From the NCBI RefSeq assembly GCF_946187725.1, contig NZ_CAMHSK010000005.1:1-64000 (forward strand): a stretch of 64,000 nt of DNA. Direction: 5' to 3'. The notes under the pieces are model-generated. The model had not been told where the DNA came from. It ran no database searches and saw only the letters and a program-made list of their open reading frames with translations. Origin of the DNA: an uncultured Treponema sp. Lineage in GTDB: Bacteria; Spirochaetota; Spirochaetia; Treponematales; Treponemataceae. Below, piece by piece: positions 25,701-34,716 of this stretch. A program made the translations under genes and the position numbers. Position 1 is the stretch's first letter, and every line of letters begins with the position of its first letter.

Positions 25701-26099
25701 TTCAGCGGCAAGAATCAATGAGCCGATTAAAAGAGTTGACGCGAGTTTGACAATCATCACGCTGTCAGAATCAGAGGAAATAATCATGCGGCAAATGTGT
25801 TCAATCGCATCAAGCGTAAAAAATGGAATTATCGAACCAAGAAGCAGAACTCCGTTTCTAAGCCGCCATTTCGACATAAAACATTGAATTCCAGCGGCAA
25901 TAAGGAAAATCGGAATACAAATTGAACTCAATCCGTAAACACCGGTAAACATTTTTCCAAGTGAGTAGAAAATCGAATTTTTAGCAGGATTGAGGCCGCC
26001 AAAATCTATGGCAACTAAAAGCAAAGAAATAGAAAACAAAGCCGCAAGAACAAAAAGCACGATTCCTGCAGCTGCCGAATATTTAAAATTCTTTTTCAT
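22701..26099 (-). CDS. ftsK: DNA translocase FtsK/SpoIIIE with long acidic linker
   Basis: The 1132 residues begin with about four transmembrane helices (1-165). A linker of roughly 480 residues, extremely rich in Glu, Asp, Ser and Pro, follows (about 165-645). The motor starts near [14 protein letters not shown]. Walker [10 protein letters not shown] is near residue 815, and [12 protein letters not shown] is Walker B. The C-terminal winged-helix gamma domain (about 1065-1132) reads DNA orientation signals. FtsK moves chromosome termini through the closing septum. GGAG precedes the ATG at 26099. The linker is the longest-looking part and may be repeat-expanded. Confidence 0.95.
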   Translation of the reverse strand: MKKNFKYSAAAGIVLFVLAALFSISLLLVAIDFGGLNPAKNSIFYSLGKMFTGVYGLSSICIPIFLIAAGIQCFMSKWRLRNGVLLLGSIIPFFTLDAIEHICRMIISSDSDSVMIVKLASTLLIGSLILAAEYLLLSILGDVLENSFSEGKEFNELPETAVEDEEERIFDDGSDEDDEDYSDEEETLDLSNDKIFLQQKELLKDLINDGKPAESNSEEATVSEDPTIIEHEDFDENAVLPETVNEEDLLGDDDFAEPKVPEEPSPFEHIFDEQEKSQEAELKNSDDEDTLVEDSTLIEEEPVVSKEAFEPESEKIEEGTDELVEPEAIPQGEEVPGESEEFTEPEVASEPEDFDEPEVVPESEEAHEETEDSSAPSVPEIMETEFFESEISEPEEEVAGNAEPELSEEETEFNPIEEEELPVNAEDFQSEYDEMSDAQPVSFEDFDEFSDEPDFEPIPNEEPQFENAEIESKIEENPAEYINIEDIAEKNPDETAESDGSGNPLGVEDIFSQMEADAAANPVIKNQAAPVAKDSLYQPEPILEDDAETTFEDYEFDPTAKPVVDADGNPYEDEDDEETVAEEFDETSEFEEDETLDENDLESSDENDEEILGQIDEINDIDFDDEIEAPDVISEAEVEETQKAQEEEKKAVETEKPNYRKLANYKIPTDLLEKFENEEYWRIDDETKMAGENLKRTLNEFGIEAEVTGIRKGPVVTMFELLPAPGVKLSKIVNLQDNIALALAAKSVRIVAPIPGRHAVGIEIPNKERAVVSFREIIEQDLPEFKKMSIPVILGKDISGQSQIIDIAKTPHLLIAGATGAGKSVCVNSIILSILYNRSPNDVKLIMVDPKVVELKLYNDIPHLLTPVVTEPKRALQVLQYCICEMERRYALLDGMGVRDIVNYNTRIRERNIATEKLPYIVVIIDEFADLMATSGKELETNVARLTAMSRAVGIHLVLATQRPSVNVITGLIKANIPSRIAFMVASRTDSNIIIDSVGAEKLLGKGDMLYTSAVNPIPTRIQGTLVSDNEVENVVNYVKTFGGPDYIDDEIFVDDDEDVDDEPGLFSDGEDPLYDQALQIVVQAGKASASYIQRRLKIGYNRAARLVEDMEARGIVGPSNGSKPREVIHIP

Positions 26100-26213
26100 C
26101 AGTTCTCCATGTGCAGGAGGCAGAATACTTTCCGAACTCCTACTTTATGATTATCGGTTTTTTGAAAAAAAGGTTAAGAGCGGAATTTGGGGAACATTGA
26201 ATTGAATTTTTTT

Positions 26214-26885
26214 TTACTTTTTACCAAGCAATGTAAAATCGCTCACAGGAGAACTGTACACAATTCCCATGCCAGGTTCTTTGAGGCATTTAAGTTCGCC
26301 AATCGCACCAAGAACGGCTTCTTTTTTTTCATGCTCCACAATGATAATCAACATGTCTTTTTCTGGAACAATATGCACGCCAAAGAATTTTTCATCGTCC
26401 TCGCGGGCAGTGCCTCGTGCATTCAGGACTGTACCACCGCTCGCACCAGCTTTTCGGGCCGCAAACATCACATCGTCAGCGTAGCCTTTGTTCACAATGA
26501 CAGTAATCATGTCGCGGTCTTTTGTATTTGATTCACTCATATTTTCTCCTTTTGATTCTACGGCGGAATTTGAACCGAAAACAGAACCTGCTTTCATCAG
26601 ATTGTCAACATCAAGCGCAAAAAGCTCTCCAAATCCTGATTTTTCATTTTTTGCAGATTCGACGATTGCATTTATAATTGAAGATTTTTTCTCGGATTCG
26701 ATGACCATGTAAATCAAATCTTTCGTCGTTTCGCCCATGCCAAGAATGGCACCGAAATTTGATTTTGCCAAAGCCCGCCCCATAAGAACAGAACCGCCAC
26801 CACAACCAGAATCAACAGCGGCCTTTGTAAGCTTTTCGCCTTTGTCGTGAGGGACGATGCTTACAATCAATTTGAACATACTCAT
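26214..26885 (-). CDS. Tandem PII-like regulator (two fused PII domains)
   Basis: These 223 residues hold two PII-type domains. Domain 1 (about 4-100) has FKLIVSIVPHDKGEKLTKAA and GGSVLMGRA. Domain 2 (about 123-215) has MITVIVNKGYADDVMFAARK and GGTVLNARG. Both keep the glycine-rich nucleotide loop but have a short, unusual T-loop without the classical tyrosine. PII proteins sense ATP/ADP and 2-oxoglutarate and gate transporters. The start overlaps the DUF1538 stop (ATGA), so it probably controls that transporter. A linker with its own ribosome binding site separates the domains. Confidence 0.86.
   Translation of the reverse strand: MSMFKLIVSIVPHDKGEKLTKAAVDSGCGGGSVLMGRALAKSNFGAILGMGETTKDLIYMVIESEKKSSIINAIVESAKNEKSGFGELFALDVDNLMKAGSVFGSNSAVESKGENMSESNTKDRDMITVIVNKGYADDVMFAARKAGASGGTVLNARGTAREDDEKFFGVHIVPEKDMLIIIVEHEKKEAVLGAIGELKCLKEPGMGIVYSSPVSDFTLLGKK
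26538..26553 (-). promoter_or_regulatory. Internal ribosome binding site and ATG within the tandem PII gene
   Basis: AAAAGGAG (26546-26553) is followed by five bases and ATG (26540-26538), in frame at codon 116, exactly before the second PII domain. It could yield a separate second-domain protein. Confidence 0.65.
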
Positions 26886-28417
26886 TTTTCTGCCTCCGAC
26901 CCGATTTTTGCCTTTTCAGAACGATTTGTTTTAATTCTGAAGATAATGCCAAGAATTTGAATCGCTATCAGCGGAGTCATCGCTACAAGAGCAATCACAC
27001 CAAATGCGTCCACCGCAGGATTTCCACCACTTGCAGAAGATGCTCCAAGAGTGAAAGAAAGGACAAAAGTGCTTGTCATTGGACCTGAAGCAACGCCGCC
27101 GGAATCAAAAGCAATTCCAGTAAAAAGTTTTGGACTAATGAACGAGAGGAGAAGGGCAAGAGCGTAACCCGGAATCAGAATATACCAGAGGGAGAAAGCA
27201 AAAAGCACCCTTAACATGGAAATTCCGATTGAGAGCGCAACACCAGAACTCAAAGCCACAAGCATCACTTTTCGCTTGATTGTACCGCCGGAGATTGACT
27301 CAACCTGATCCGTCAAAACCCAGACAGCCGGTTCTGCACAAACAACAATAGCCCCGAAAACAAAGCCCACCGCAACAAGAAGAACTGTCCAAAAAGCGCC
27401 CGTTCTGCTTGCCACACCCAAAACTTCGCCCAAAGCCTCTCCAGCCGGCATAAAACCGCCCTGTGCTCCAGTCAGAAACAGAATCAAACCGACAAAGCTC
27501 AGGACAAATCCCCGAATCATTCGTACGACTTGCATCGGAGGCATTTTTAAGAGAAAAAGCTGAAAAACTGCCGCCATTGCAACAAGCGGAGCAAGAGCTG
27601 CCGAAACTTCTTTTAAAATTGAGGGCAGAAGATTCAGGAACACGAAAATTCCCTGGCCGAGAGAATGTGCCGACTCAGCAGAAAGACTTTCTGAATCAGA
27701 AGCATTGCCGCCGTTCAGCACAATTCCGTAAATGATTACCGCAAGCACTGGTCCGACAGAAGCAATTCCCGTAAGACCGAAAGAATCATCGCTCGAAGAA
27801 GAAAGCTTGCCGTTTTTTGCAGATTTTGAACGAACAGCCGCCACACCGACACCCAATGCCATGATGAACGGAACGGTCATAGGTCCAGTGGTGGCACCAC
27901 CCGAATCAAACGCAACTCCCTGAAATGTAGCTGGAGCCAGAAAAGCCAGCGCGAATACAGCAATGTATGAAATCGTAAGAAGAATATTGAGCGGAATCGA
28001 AAGAACAGTACGCAGGATGCCGAGTGCAACAAAAAGCCCGACACCCACGCCAATCATCAGAATCAAGCCCCATTTGCTTACTTGTGGCGCAATTCCTTTT
28101 ACCTGGTCGGCAAGCACCTGAACATCCGGTTCCGCGACAGTAACAATGAAACCAATCAAAAAAGCCGCAGCAAGCAAGAGAGGAAGGCTCCTCTTTGCAG
28201 TAAGGGCAGCTCCACTCCGTTCGCCAATCGGCAGGATTCCGATGTCAACGCCCAGAAGAAAGATTGTAAGGCCGACAATTACGAGAATTCCGCCGAGCAC
28301 GAATCGTGTTAGCACGAAAAACGGCATGGGAGCAACCGTAAGCCCAAGCAAAATAACCATGAGCATAATCGGTAGCACAGAGGAAACGGTTTCTTTGAAT
28401 TTCTGAAATATATCCAT
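26882..28417 (-). CDS. DUF1538 membrane protein, internally duplicated
   Basis: This 511-residue protein is very hydrophobic, with about 12-14 helices in two homologous halves. The first half has FQGVAFDSGGATTGPMTVPF and the second FTGIAFDSGGVASGPMTSTF at equivalent places; TVAEPDVQVL and VCAEPAVWVL repeat likewise. It is the DUF1538 family, thought to be transporters and often adjacent to PII proteins. The ATGA overlap with the tandem PII gene supports one operon. The substrate is unknown. No clear Shine-Dalgarno or promoter is seen before the ATG at 28417. Confidence 0.85.
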   Translation of the reverse strand: MDIFQKFKETVSSVLPIMLMVILLGLTVAPMPFFVLTRFVLGGILVIVGLTIFLLGVDIGILPIGERSGAALTAKRSLPLLLAAAFLIGFIVTVAEPDVQVLADQVKGIAPQVSKWGLILMIGVGVGLFVALGILRTVLSIPLNILLTISYIAVFALAFLAPATFQGVAFDSGGATTGPMTVPFIMALGVGVAAVRSKSAKNGKLSSSSDDSFGLTGIASVGPVLAVIIYGIVLNGGNASDSESLSAESAHSLGQGIFVFLNLLPSILKEVSAALAPLVAMAAVFQLFLLKMPPMQVVRMIRGFVLSFVGLILFLTGAQGGFMPAGEALGEVLGVASRTGAFWTVLLVAVGFVFGAIVVCAEPAVWVLTDQVESISGGTIKRKVMLVALSSGVALSIGISMLRVLFAFSLWYILIPGYALALLLSFISPKLFTGIAFDSGGVASGPMTSTFVLSFTLGASSASGGNPAVDAFGVIALVAMTPLIAIQILGIIFRIKTNRSEKAKIGSEAEK

Positions 28418-28454
28418 TTAATTTGAAAAAAAACTAAACTGTTCGAAAACGCGA

Positions 28455-29792
28455 TTAGTTGCTTTCTGCAGCTCCAGGCAATCCGATGTCTTTGCGGTAG
28501 AACATTCCGTCAAATTTTACACCTTTCATTGCTTCGTAAGCCTTTTTCCAGGCTTCATCAAAGGTTTCGCCATGAGCAGAGCAAGCAAGAACCCGACCGC
28601 CATTCGTAACAAGAGTCTTCTCTTTTGTTCTTCTGTCATCAATTGCACCAGCAATAAAGATTTTTGCTCCTGCGCCTTCAATCACAGAATTGTCAAAAGC
28701 AATTTCCCTGCCCTTTGCATATTTGACTGGATAACCGCCACTTACAGCAACAGGTGCAACCTGAAAACCGCTCTTCCATTTCATTTCAAAAGAATCAAGC
28801 GAACCGTCAGTAATTGCCTGACAAAGATCTGCAAAATCAAAATCCATCATTGGAAGAACAGCCTGTGTTTCAGGATCACCCAGACGAACATTATATTCAA
28901 GAGCTTTTGGACCAGATTTTGTAATCATGAGGCCAAAGAAAATAAATCCCCTGTAGTCCATTTTTTCTGCAATAAGACCTTTGAGCGTCGGCTGAAGAAT
29001 ATTTTTTTCAAAAGCAGCCATTGTTTCAGCAGTGACATCTTCAAGCGGGCAGACAGCACCCATTCCGCCAGTATTTGGACCTTGTGCTCCGTCAAGAAGA
29101 CGCTTATGGTCACGAGCAGGCAGGAACGCTTTGATGCATGCCTTTCCGTTCGCAGCAGATTCTTCTGTTACGCTAACTGCAGCAAGAACAGAAATTTCAA
29201 CCCCCTGCAAGTATTCTTCGATTACGAGTTTTTTTGCCGCATCGCCCAGGCCGTTCATCAAATCCTCAACGGCTTTTTCGGCTTCTTCGAGAGTTTTTGC
29301 AACGACAACGCCTTTACCAGCCGCAAGACCGTCAGCCTTTACGACGATTGGCGCACCCTTTTCACGGATATAAGCAATTGCCGAATCTTTATCAGTGAAT
29401 GTCTGTGAATCAGCACAGGCAACACCATATTTCTGCATAAAGACTTTTGATAAATCCTTTGACGCTTCAAGTGCCGCACCTTTTGCCTTTGGACCAACCG
29501 TAGGAATTCCCGCATTCCAAAGTGCATCAGCAATTCCATCTGCGAGAGGGTCTTCTGGACCGACTACAGCGAATTTGACATTCTCTGACTTGGCAATAGA
29601 GCAAGCAGCCTCATTGAAAGAAATGTTTTCTGTGGCAGGATTTGCCTGTGGGTCAACATTCCGGCATTTTGCTTCATGAGCAGTACCGCCGTTTCCAGGA
29701 ACACAAATCACTTCATCAACCAGCTTTGACTGGGCAAGTCTCCAGGCGATTGTATGTTCTCTTCCGCCACTTCCAATTACCAGAACTTTCAT
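28455..29792 (-). CDS. purD: Phosphoribosylamine-glycine ligase PurD
   Basis: The 445 residues match the PurD ATP-grasp enzyme. VLVIGSGGREHTIAWRLAQS opens the N-domain; YGVACADSQTF, KADGLAAGKGVVVAKT and GPNTGGMGAVCP mark the ATP-grasp core; and LEYNVRLGDPETQAVLP the metal-binding end. It performs the second step of purine synthesis. ATGAGG lies upstream of the ATG at 29792. The other pur genes are absent in this window. The gene is between the GGDEF and DUF1538 genes, all on the minus strand; the 37-base gaps allow co-transcription. Confidence 0.96.
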   Translation of the reverse strand: MKVLVIGSGGREHTIAWRLAQSKLVDEVICVPGNGGTAHEAKCRNVDPQANPATENISFNEAACSIAKSENVKFAVVGPEDPLADGIADALWNAGIPTVGPKAKGAALEASKDLSKVFMQKYGVACADSQTFTDKDSAIAYIREKGAPIVVKADGLAAGKGVVVAKTLEEAEKAVEDLMNGLGDAAKKLVIEEYLQGVEISVLAAVSVTEESAANGKACIKAFLPARDHKRLLDGAQGPNTGGMGAVCPLEDVTAETMAAFEKNILQPTLKGLIAEKMDYRGFIFFGLMITKSGPKALEYNVRLGDPETQAVLPMMDFDFADLCQAITDGSLDSFEMKWKSGFQVAPVAVSGGYPVKYAKGREIAFDNSVIEGAGAKIFIAGAIDDRRTKEKTLVTNGGRVLACSAHGETFDEAWKKAYEAMKGVKFDGMFYRKDIGLPGAAESN

Positions 29793-29828
29793 TTTTTACC
29801 TCATATTTTTATTTGCTTTGCAAAGGAT

Positions 29829-31553
29829 TTACAGAATTTGGGCAAGTTTTTTTGCCATAAGAAGCGCGAATATGATTTTGTCTTTTTTGAAAGTGCGTGC
29901 CGGCCTGTATAAGTCGTAGCAGACAAAAAGCTGATTCGCTCCAGCTTCATCTTTAACCAAGTATTCAATCGTAGAAGAAATATCGGCTGCATGATAAAGC
30001 TCATACCGTTCCTCATCAATCGAACTTAATACATTTGTGTTATCAAGATGCAGGAAATCATATTTATTCAGCAGTTTGAAGTAATGCTTATCCTGAGCCA
30101 TAAAAGCACTTCGGACATCATCATCGTCTTCACCGACGACATAAAGCAACTTCAAATCTTTGTTGTAAACCGTGATTTTTGAAATTTGAAGATACTTTCG
30201 GATTAATTCAAGCACCCTTGTAACAGTCTGGCCTTTAGTCGTGTCGATTTCACCCATCTGATGGCAAATTTCGAGTTCGGCCTCAACGCACTCATTAAAA
30301 TACTGACCAGAAGCATCACGGCCATCAGCCTGCTTATTTTCGATTAGGATTTTGCTGTGTGCTTCGGGCTTATAAAGAATGTAGCAGTTTCGGCCACGAT
30401 ATTTCGCAATGTAAAGAGATTTATCCGCAATCTCAAAAAGTTCTTCATAAGATTTAGCATTTAGCGGGAAACGGGCAATTCCCATAGAACAGGTGACAAC
30501 ACTCTCTGGCTCAACATTCGTGATGTTCCATTGGATTTCGGTCCGTATGTTCCTTGCGATGGTCCTTATGTCGTCTTCTTCAGTTACATCCAGGAGAACA
30601 AGGAATTCGTCTCCACCAATTCGGCCTGCAATTCCACGACCTTTGATTGCATCGTTTATGCAGCTTGAAATTGTAACAAGAACCTTGTCGCCAAAAATAT
30701 GCCCAAAAGAATCATTACATTCCTTGAACTTGTCAGCATCCAAAATGATGAGCGAACACGGCATTTTATCTTCATTGATTTTTTTGATTGCCAGTTCCGT
30801 GATTGCCTTTTTGTTGTAAAGCCCAGTGAGACCGTCCCGACTTTCGGAATAGGCGTTCATGAGCGGCACATTGTTTTTGGTGAAATTGATTGAAGCAACG
30901 ATGCTTGATTTTCTTCGGGTACTGGTTTTGATTGTATGAACTGTAAGGATTTTTTTATCGACTTGAAGCAACGAATAATACTTGTTTGATACAAACGCTT
31001 CGATATTATCAAACATTGAGTGAAGCTGGTCTGCCGTATCCTCGTTATGAAGATTTAACTGGAATGTCTTTGAAAAATAATCCTTGAACACATCTTTTGA
31101 GCCTTCAAAAATCGTTGTTAAATCTTTTGTGTTTTTAAGGATGAATTGTTTGCCGTCGAAAGTGAAATAGTAGGCATCAAAATTCTGCATGAGAGCAGAA
31201 TACTCGCGCCTTTCAAGCAGTGCCTTGTCTAAAAGTTCCCGCGAATACGAAAGCTCTTCGATTATGACCCGGAAATATTCATCTTCTTTTGTGATTGTAA
31301 AAATAGTCGAAATGTAATTTTCTAAGGATTTTATATTTGCAAGAAAACTTCGTCGTGGGGTTTCATCACCGAAATTTTCAAGGAAGTAGCGAAGATTTTT
31401 TGCATCAGAATCTTCAAGAATGTTTGAGATATTTACATTGAAATCAGTTTTTTGTACAAGCTTGAGAAAAGAGCGGTTTCCATCTTTGACATTTAATTCT
31501 TTGTCAATGACGAAACTTATATCACTAAGCCTTCGATGATTCATTGATTTCAA
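29829..31553 (-). CDS. GGDEF protein, predicted diguanylate cyclase without I-site
   Basis: This 574-residue soluble protein has PAS-like sensory regions (about 10-75 and 120-225), then a GGDEF domain (about 235-390) with GRIGGDEF at 311-318 and the KFKECNDSFGHIFGDKVL metal/GTP segment. The inhibitory RxxD site upstream of GGDEF is absent (IKGRG there), so product feedback may be lacking. The last about 180 residues form a GAF-like domain. A TTG at 31553, eight bases after GGAGGTGGGG, is the best start. It would make c-di-GMP under control of an unknown signal. Confidence 0.87.
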   Translation of the reverse strand: MKSMNHRRLSDISFVIDKELNVKDGNRSFLKLVQKTDFNVNISNILEDSDAKNLRYFLENFGDETPRRSFLANIKSLENYISTIFTITKEDEYFRVIIEELSYSRELLDKALLERREYSALMQNFDAYYFTFDGKQFILKNTKDLTTIFEGSKDVFKDYFSKTFQLNLHNEDTADQLHSMFDNIEAFVSNKYYSLLQVDKKILTVHTIKTSTRRKSSIVASINFTKNNVPLMNAYSESRDGLTGLYNKKAITELAIKKINEDKMPCSLIILDADKFKECNDSFGHIFGDKVLVTISSCINDAIKGRGIAGRIGGDEFLVLLDVTEEDDIRTIARNIRTEIQWNITNVEPESVVTCSMGIARFPLNAKSYEELFEIADKSLYIAKYRGRNCYILYKPEAHSKILIENKQADGRDASGQYFNECVEAELEICHQMGEIDTTKGQTVTRVLELIRKYLQISKITVYNKDLKLLYVVGEDDDDVRSAFMAQDKHYFKLLNKYDFLHLDNTNVLSSIDEERYELYHAADISSTIEYLVKDEAGANQLFVCYDLYRPARTFKKDKIIFALLMAKKLAQIL

Positions 31554-31593
31554 AATGTTTTCCCCACCTCCATTTTGAATGCAAAATCATCTG

Positions 31594-31602
31594 ATTATAG
31601 CA
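31594..31602 (-). promoter_or_regulatory. Extended -10 promoter of the GGDEF gene
   Basis: TGCTATAAT on the minus strand, with TTCATT 18 bases upstream as -35. The leader holds GGAGGTGGGG before the TTG start. Confidence 0.62.
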
Positions 31603-31653
31603 TATTTTAATAGAAAAAATGAACCGTTTTTCAAGCATTTTTTAAAACTTGCA

Positions 31654-33102
31654 TCATTTTTTCCAATAATCAGGAAGGAGGAATATAATCAGGTTGTAAA
31701 GCTCAAGACGACCGGCAATCATTGCAAAACAATACCAGTACTTTAAGAAAGGACAGAGGAACCCGCAGTTTGCCGAAGGATTCAATGCACCAAAGGCAGG
31801 TCCGACATTTCCGACCATTGAAAGGCCTGCCGTAAGACTCGTAAAAATGTCCAGCCCGCAGAAAGTGCTGACCATCATCGTAATAAAAACAAGGGCAAAA
31901 TAGACAAATGTAAAGGCCGCAACATTGAAGACCAAATCTTTCCGACCAGCTTTTTTGTTAATGCTGATGCTGAAAATTCCGTGGGGATGCAACATCCGAA
32001 GCATTTCGTTCTGTGCCTGTTTTTTTAGAACAACCCATCGGATAATCTTGAATCCACCCGAAGTTGAACCAGAAGAACCACCAGTAAAAAAAAGAAGAAA
32101 GATGAAAAACTGTGCGGCGTGCGGCCAATTCGTAAAATCTGCGGTACCGTAACCAGTTGTAGTCATTACAGAAGCTACCTGAAAACTTGAATAACGGAGA
32201 GCCTTTGCAAAAGAACCGTAATGCGGAACCAAAACCAATGCAATTACTATCACGCAAATCAAAAAGAGTGAAATGTACGCTTTGAGTTCGGAATTCTTTT
32301 TTACTTCGTCAAATTTTCCTGTGATGATATAGAAGTAAAGGCTGAAATTCACGCCAGCGAGGAACATGAACACCGTGCAGACTATTTCGACCGCAAGTGA
32401 ATTATATGCACCAATGCTCGCGTTCCGTGTAGCAAAACCGCCAGTGCCAAGCGTAGAAAATGCGTAGGAAAGCGAATCAATTACATCGAGACCGCATATT
32501 TTGAGCGCAATAAAATGAGCCACCGTGAAACCAAAATACAAAAGCCAGAGAGTTTTTGCGGTGCTTGCGATTTTAGGTGTAATTTTGCCCTTGTCAGGAC
32601 CAGTGCTTTCCGCCTTGATAAGCTGAAAACCGCCCACTCCAAGAAGCGGCAGAAGTGCTACGGTAAGAGCGATGATTCCCATTCCGCCGAGCCAGTGCAT
32701 CTGACATCGCCACAAATTTATTGAACGGGGAAGTGATTCAACATCACTTAAAATTGTCGCACCGGTAGTAGAAAATGCGGAAACGCTTTCAAAAAGCGCA
32801 TCATGAAAGACAGAAATTGAACCAGAAAGCAAAAGCGGAACGCTTCCAAATACACTGATTGAAATCCATGCAAGCGCAACGAAAGCAAATACGCTCCTGA
32901 TTGAAAACTTGACTGCTGTTTTTTTGCCCGCAAAGTAAAAAATCGCACCAACAACAAGCGAAACAGCCAGCGGAAGCGCAAAGCTCGAAATCACGCCAAA
33001 TTCACCGCAAGCAAGGGCCGTCGCAATCGGAATAACAAGGCTTACCCCCACAATCGAGAGAACAATAAAAATCAAACGGGCGAATACGAATATTTGTGTC
33101 AT
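31654..33102 (-). CDS. trkH: Trk potassium uptake membrane subunit TrkH
   Basis: The 482-residue membrane protein has the SKT-family four-fold M1-P-M2 repeat: pore loops SAFSTTGATILSD, YAFSTLGTGGFATRN, VASVMTTTGYGTADF and AGLSMVGNVGPAFG, each with its selectivity Gly. The start at 33102 follows a weak GGAAAG; a TTG two codons upstream is also in frame. It takes up K+ together with cytoplasmic TrkA, whose gene lies 49 bases upstream in the same operon. Near-complete length and four pore loops make this firm. Confidence 0.95.
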   Translation of the reverse strand: MTQIFVFARLIFIVLSIVGVSLVIPIATALACGEFGVISSFALPLAVSLVVGAIFYFAGKKTAVKFSIRSVFAFVALAWISISVFGSVPLLLSGSISVFHDALFESVSAFSTTGATILSDVESLPRSINLWRCQMHWLGGMGIIALTVALLPLLGVGGFQLIKAESTGPDKGKITPKIASTAKTLWLLYFGFTVAHFIALKICGLDVIDSLSYAFSTLGTGGFATRNASIGAYNSLAVEIVCTVFMFLAGVNFSLYFYIITGKFDEVKKNSELKAYISLFLICVIVIALVLVPHYGSFAKALRYSSFQVASVMTTTGYGTADFTNWPHAAQFFIFLLFFTGGSSGSTSGGFKIIRWVVLKKQAQNEMLRMLHPHGIFSISINKKAGRKDLVFNVAAFTFVYFALVFITMMVSTFCGLDIFTSLTAGLSMVGNVGPAFGALNPSANCGFLCPFLKYWYCFAMIAGRLELYNLIIFLLPDYWKK

Positions 33103-33151
33103 TATCAACTTTCCATCTTTAGATTTCTATAGATTTTTATCTTTCAATTTT

Positions 33152-34591
33152 TTACAGTTCTGTGCCGAATTTACGCATTACATGGTCATTTTCGGCGGCA
33201 TTGATAATCAGAATGATTTTATCACCTGATTCGAGCACAGAATTTCCGCCCGGAATAGAAAATTTCTCTTCACCAGTTTTTTGAACCTGAAGAACGAGGA
33301 ATTTACCGTTTTCAGCAATGTCTTTAAGAGCCTTTCCTTTTACTTCACTTTCTTCAGGAACAATTATTTCTGCAATTTCAAGCGAACCACCGTTCACCGA
33401 ATGAATTCCTGTAACACTGTCACCACGAAGATGACTCATAATACTGTCGATTACAGAATCACGGATTGGAACAGCAACTTCGATTCCGATTTTACGGGCA
33501 ACTTCACCAAAAGCAGAATTTGAAACCAGAGCAATACTGTTTTCAACTCCCAAAGATTCGATATAAGCTGCCATGACCATGTTAAGCTCATAATTCGGAG
33601 TGGCACAAATCACAAGGTCAAATTTATCAATTCCCTCTTCTTCAACAAAGCCTTCTTCTGTGACATCTGAACAGAAAACCCTTGTCGTCGGAAACTTTTC
33701 GCTCGCAGCCTTTGCATTTGCCTCATTCGAATCAACAATCACAAAATCCTGACTTATTCGCGACTTAAAGCCAAGAATCTTCTTGAAACGGCTCCGACTT
33801 TCTCGTTTTATCAGCCTTTCCGCAACAATCATTCCGATTCGGCTTGCACCCACAAGAGCGACTTTTTTTACATCCTTGACCTTTGAACCGCACAAAGCAA
33901 GCATCTCAGGCAAATTTTCCCTCTGCATCAGAATTCCAATGCAATCACCGCCATGTAAAATTGTGCCGCCACTCGGAAGCGAAGTCTCGCCGTCACATTC
34001 AACATAGGCAACCAAAAAATGTTTTTCGGTCAGTTTACGCATATTCTGCAGGGCAATTCCGTCAAGACGACTGCCTTTTTCGACCGTAACCCTAATCAAC
34101 TCATAGGGCGAATTATCAAACTGAAGAGAGTCCGTGATTGCACCATGCTCAACAGCCGCAACAATCGCTTCGGCCGCCTCAACATCAGGATGAATCATGT
34201 AATCAATTCCGTAAAGATGACGGTTTTCGCTCGAAAGTTTGCTTGCATGTTTTTGACTTGCAGTGCTTGTATTAACATAATAAGCGTAATTTCGTACACG
34301 CGCGATTTTAAGGATTTTAGGATAAACGGAATCAACGAGAGAGCAGGTAATCATATTCACTTCATCGTTCGAGGTTACGCACACAAGAGCATCAGCGTCT
34401 TCGATTCCAGCCTCTTCAAGCGTATCAAGATTATTTCCGTCAGCCTGGATTACATTACAGTCCAAACGATTTGAAGCATGACGCACTACATCCTCATCAT
34501 TGTCGATAAGAACGACATCATTTTTTCCATTGATAAGGCGTTTTGCAAGCTGAGTTCCAGTGAACCCGGCTCCCACAATTACGATTTTCAT
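33152..34591 (-). CDS. trkA: Trk potassium transporter regulatory subunit TrkA
   Basis: The 479 residues contain two RCK modules. The first starts with MKIVIVGAGFTGTQLAKRLI (nucleotide-binding glycine motif at 7-12), the second with KVALVGASRIGMIVAERLIK near residue 250; each is followed by an RCK_C domain. TrkA binds NAD(H)/ATP and gates TrkH. No Shine-Dalgarno precedes the ATG at 34591. Instead TGATAGAAT ends six bases before it, suggesting a leaderless trkA-trkH message. Confidence 0.95.
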   Translation of the reverse strand: MKIVIVGAGFTGTQLAKRLINGKNDVVLIDNDEDVVRHASNRLDCNVIQADGNNLDTLEEAGIEDADALVCVTSNDEVNMITCSLVDSVYPKILKIARVRNYAYYVNTSTASQKHASKLSSENRHLYGIDYMIHPDVEAAEAIVAAVEHGAITDSLQFDNSPYELIRVTVEKGSRLDGIALQNMRKLTEKHFLVAYVECDGETSLPSGGTILHGGDCIGILMQRENLPEMLALCGSKVKDVKKVALVGASRIGMIVAERLIKRESRSRFKKILGFKSRISQDFVIVDSNEANAKAASEKFPTTRVFCSDVTEEGFVEEEGIDKFDLVICATPNYELNMVMAAYIESLGVENSIALVSNSAFGEVARKIGIEVAVPIRDSVIDSIMSHLRGDSVTGIHSVNGGSLEIAEIIVPEESEVKGKALKDIAENGKFLVLQVQKTGEEKFSIPGGNSVLESGDKIILIINAAENDHVMRKFGTEL

Positions 34592-34597
34592 TCTTTC

Positions 34598-34606
34598 ATT
34601 CTATCA
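34598..34606 (-). promoter_or_regulatory. Extended -10 promoter of trkA-trkH, leaderless
   Basis: TGATAGAAT on the minus strand ends six bases before the trkA ATG. TGGAGA 17 bases upstream is a partial -35. Confidence 0.5.
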
Positions 34607-34652
34607 ACTTACAAAAAAATTCTCCACATCCCGAAACCACGCTCCAAAATAC

Positions 34653-34681
34653 TTGCACAAAAACATATTTCACACTAGATT
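34653..34681 (+). promoter_or_regulatory. Promoter of the ABC importer operon
   Basis: TTGCAC (34653-34658), 17 bases, TAGATT (34676-34681). The binding-protein ATG at 34717 follows a good AGGAG. Confidence 0.6.
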
Positions 34682-34716
34682 ACTAGGTAATATCAAAAAT
34701 ACAGGAGATTCAGCAA

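Noticed and set aside
24167-25711. Several open frames in and opposite the acidic ftsK linker
   Set aside because: Low-complexity GAA/TCT-rich DNA keeps all frames open; only the FtsK frame is continuous with conserved domains.
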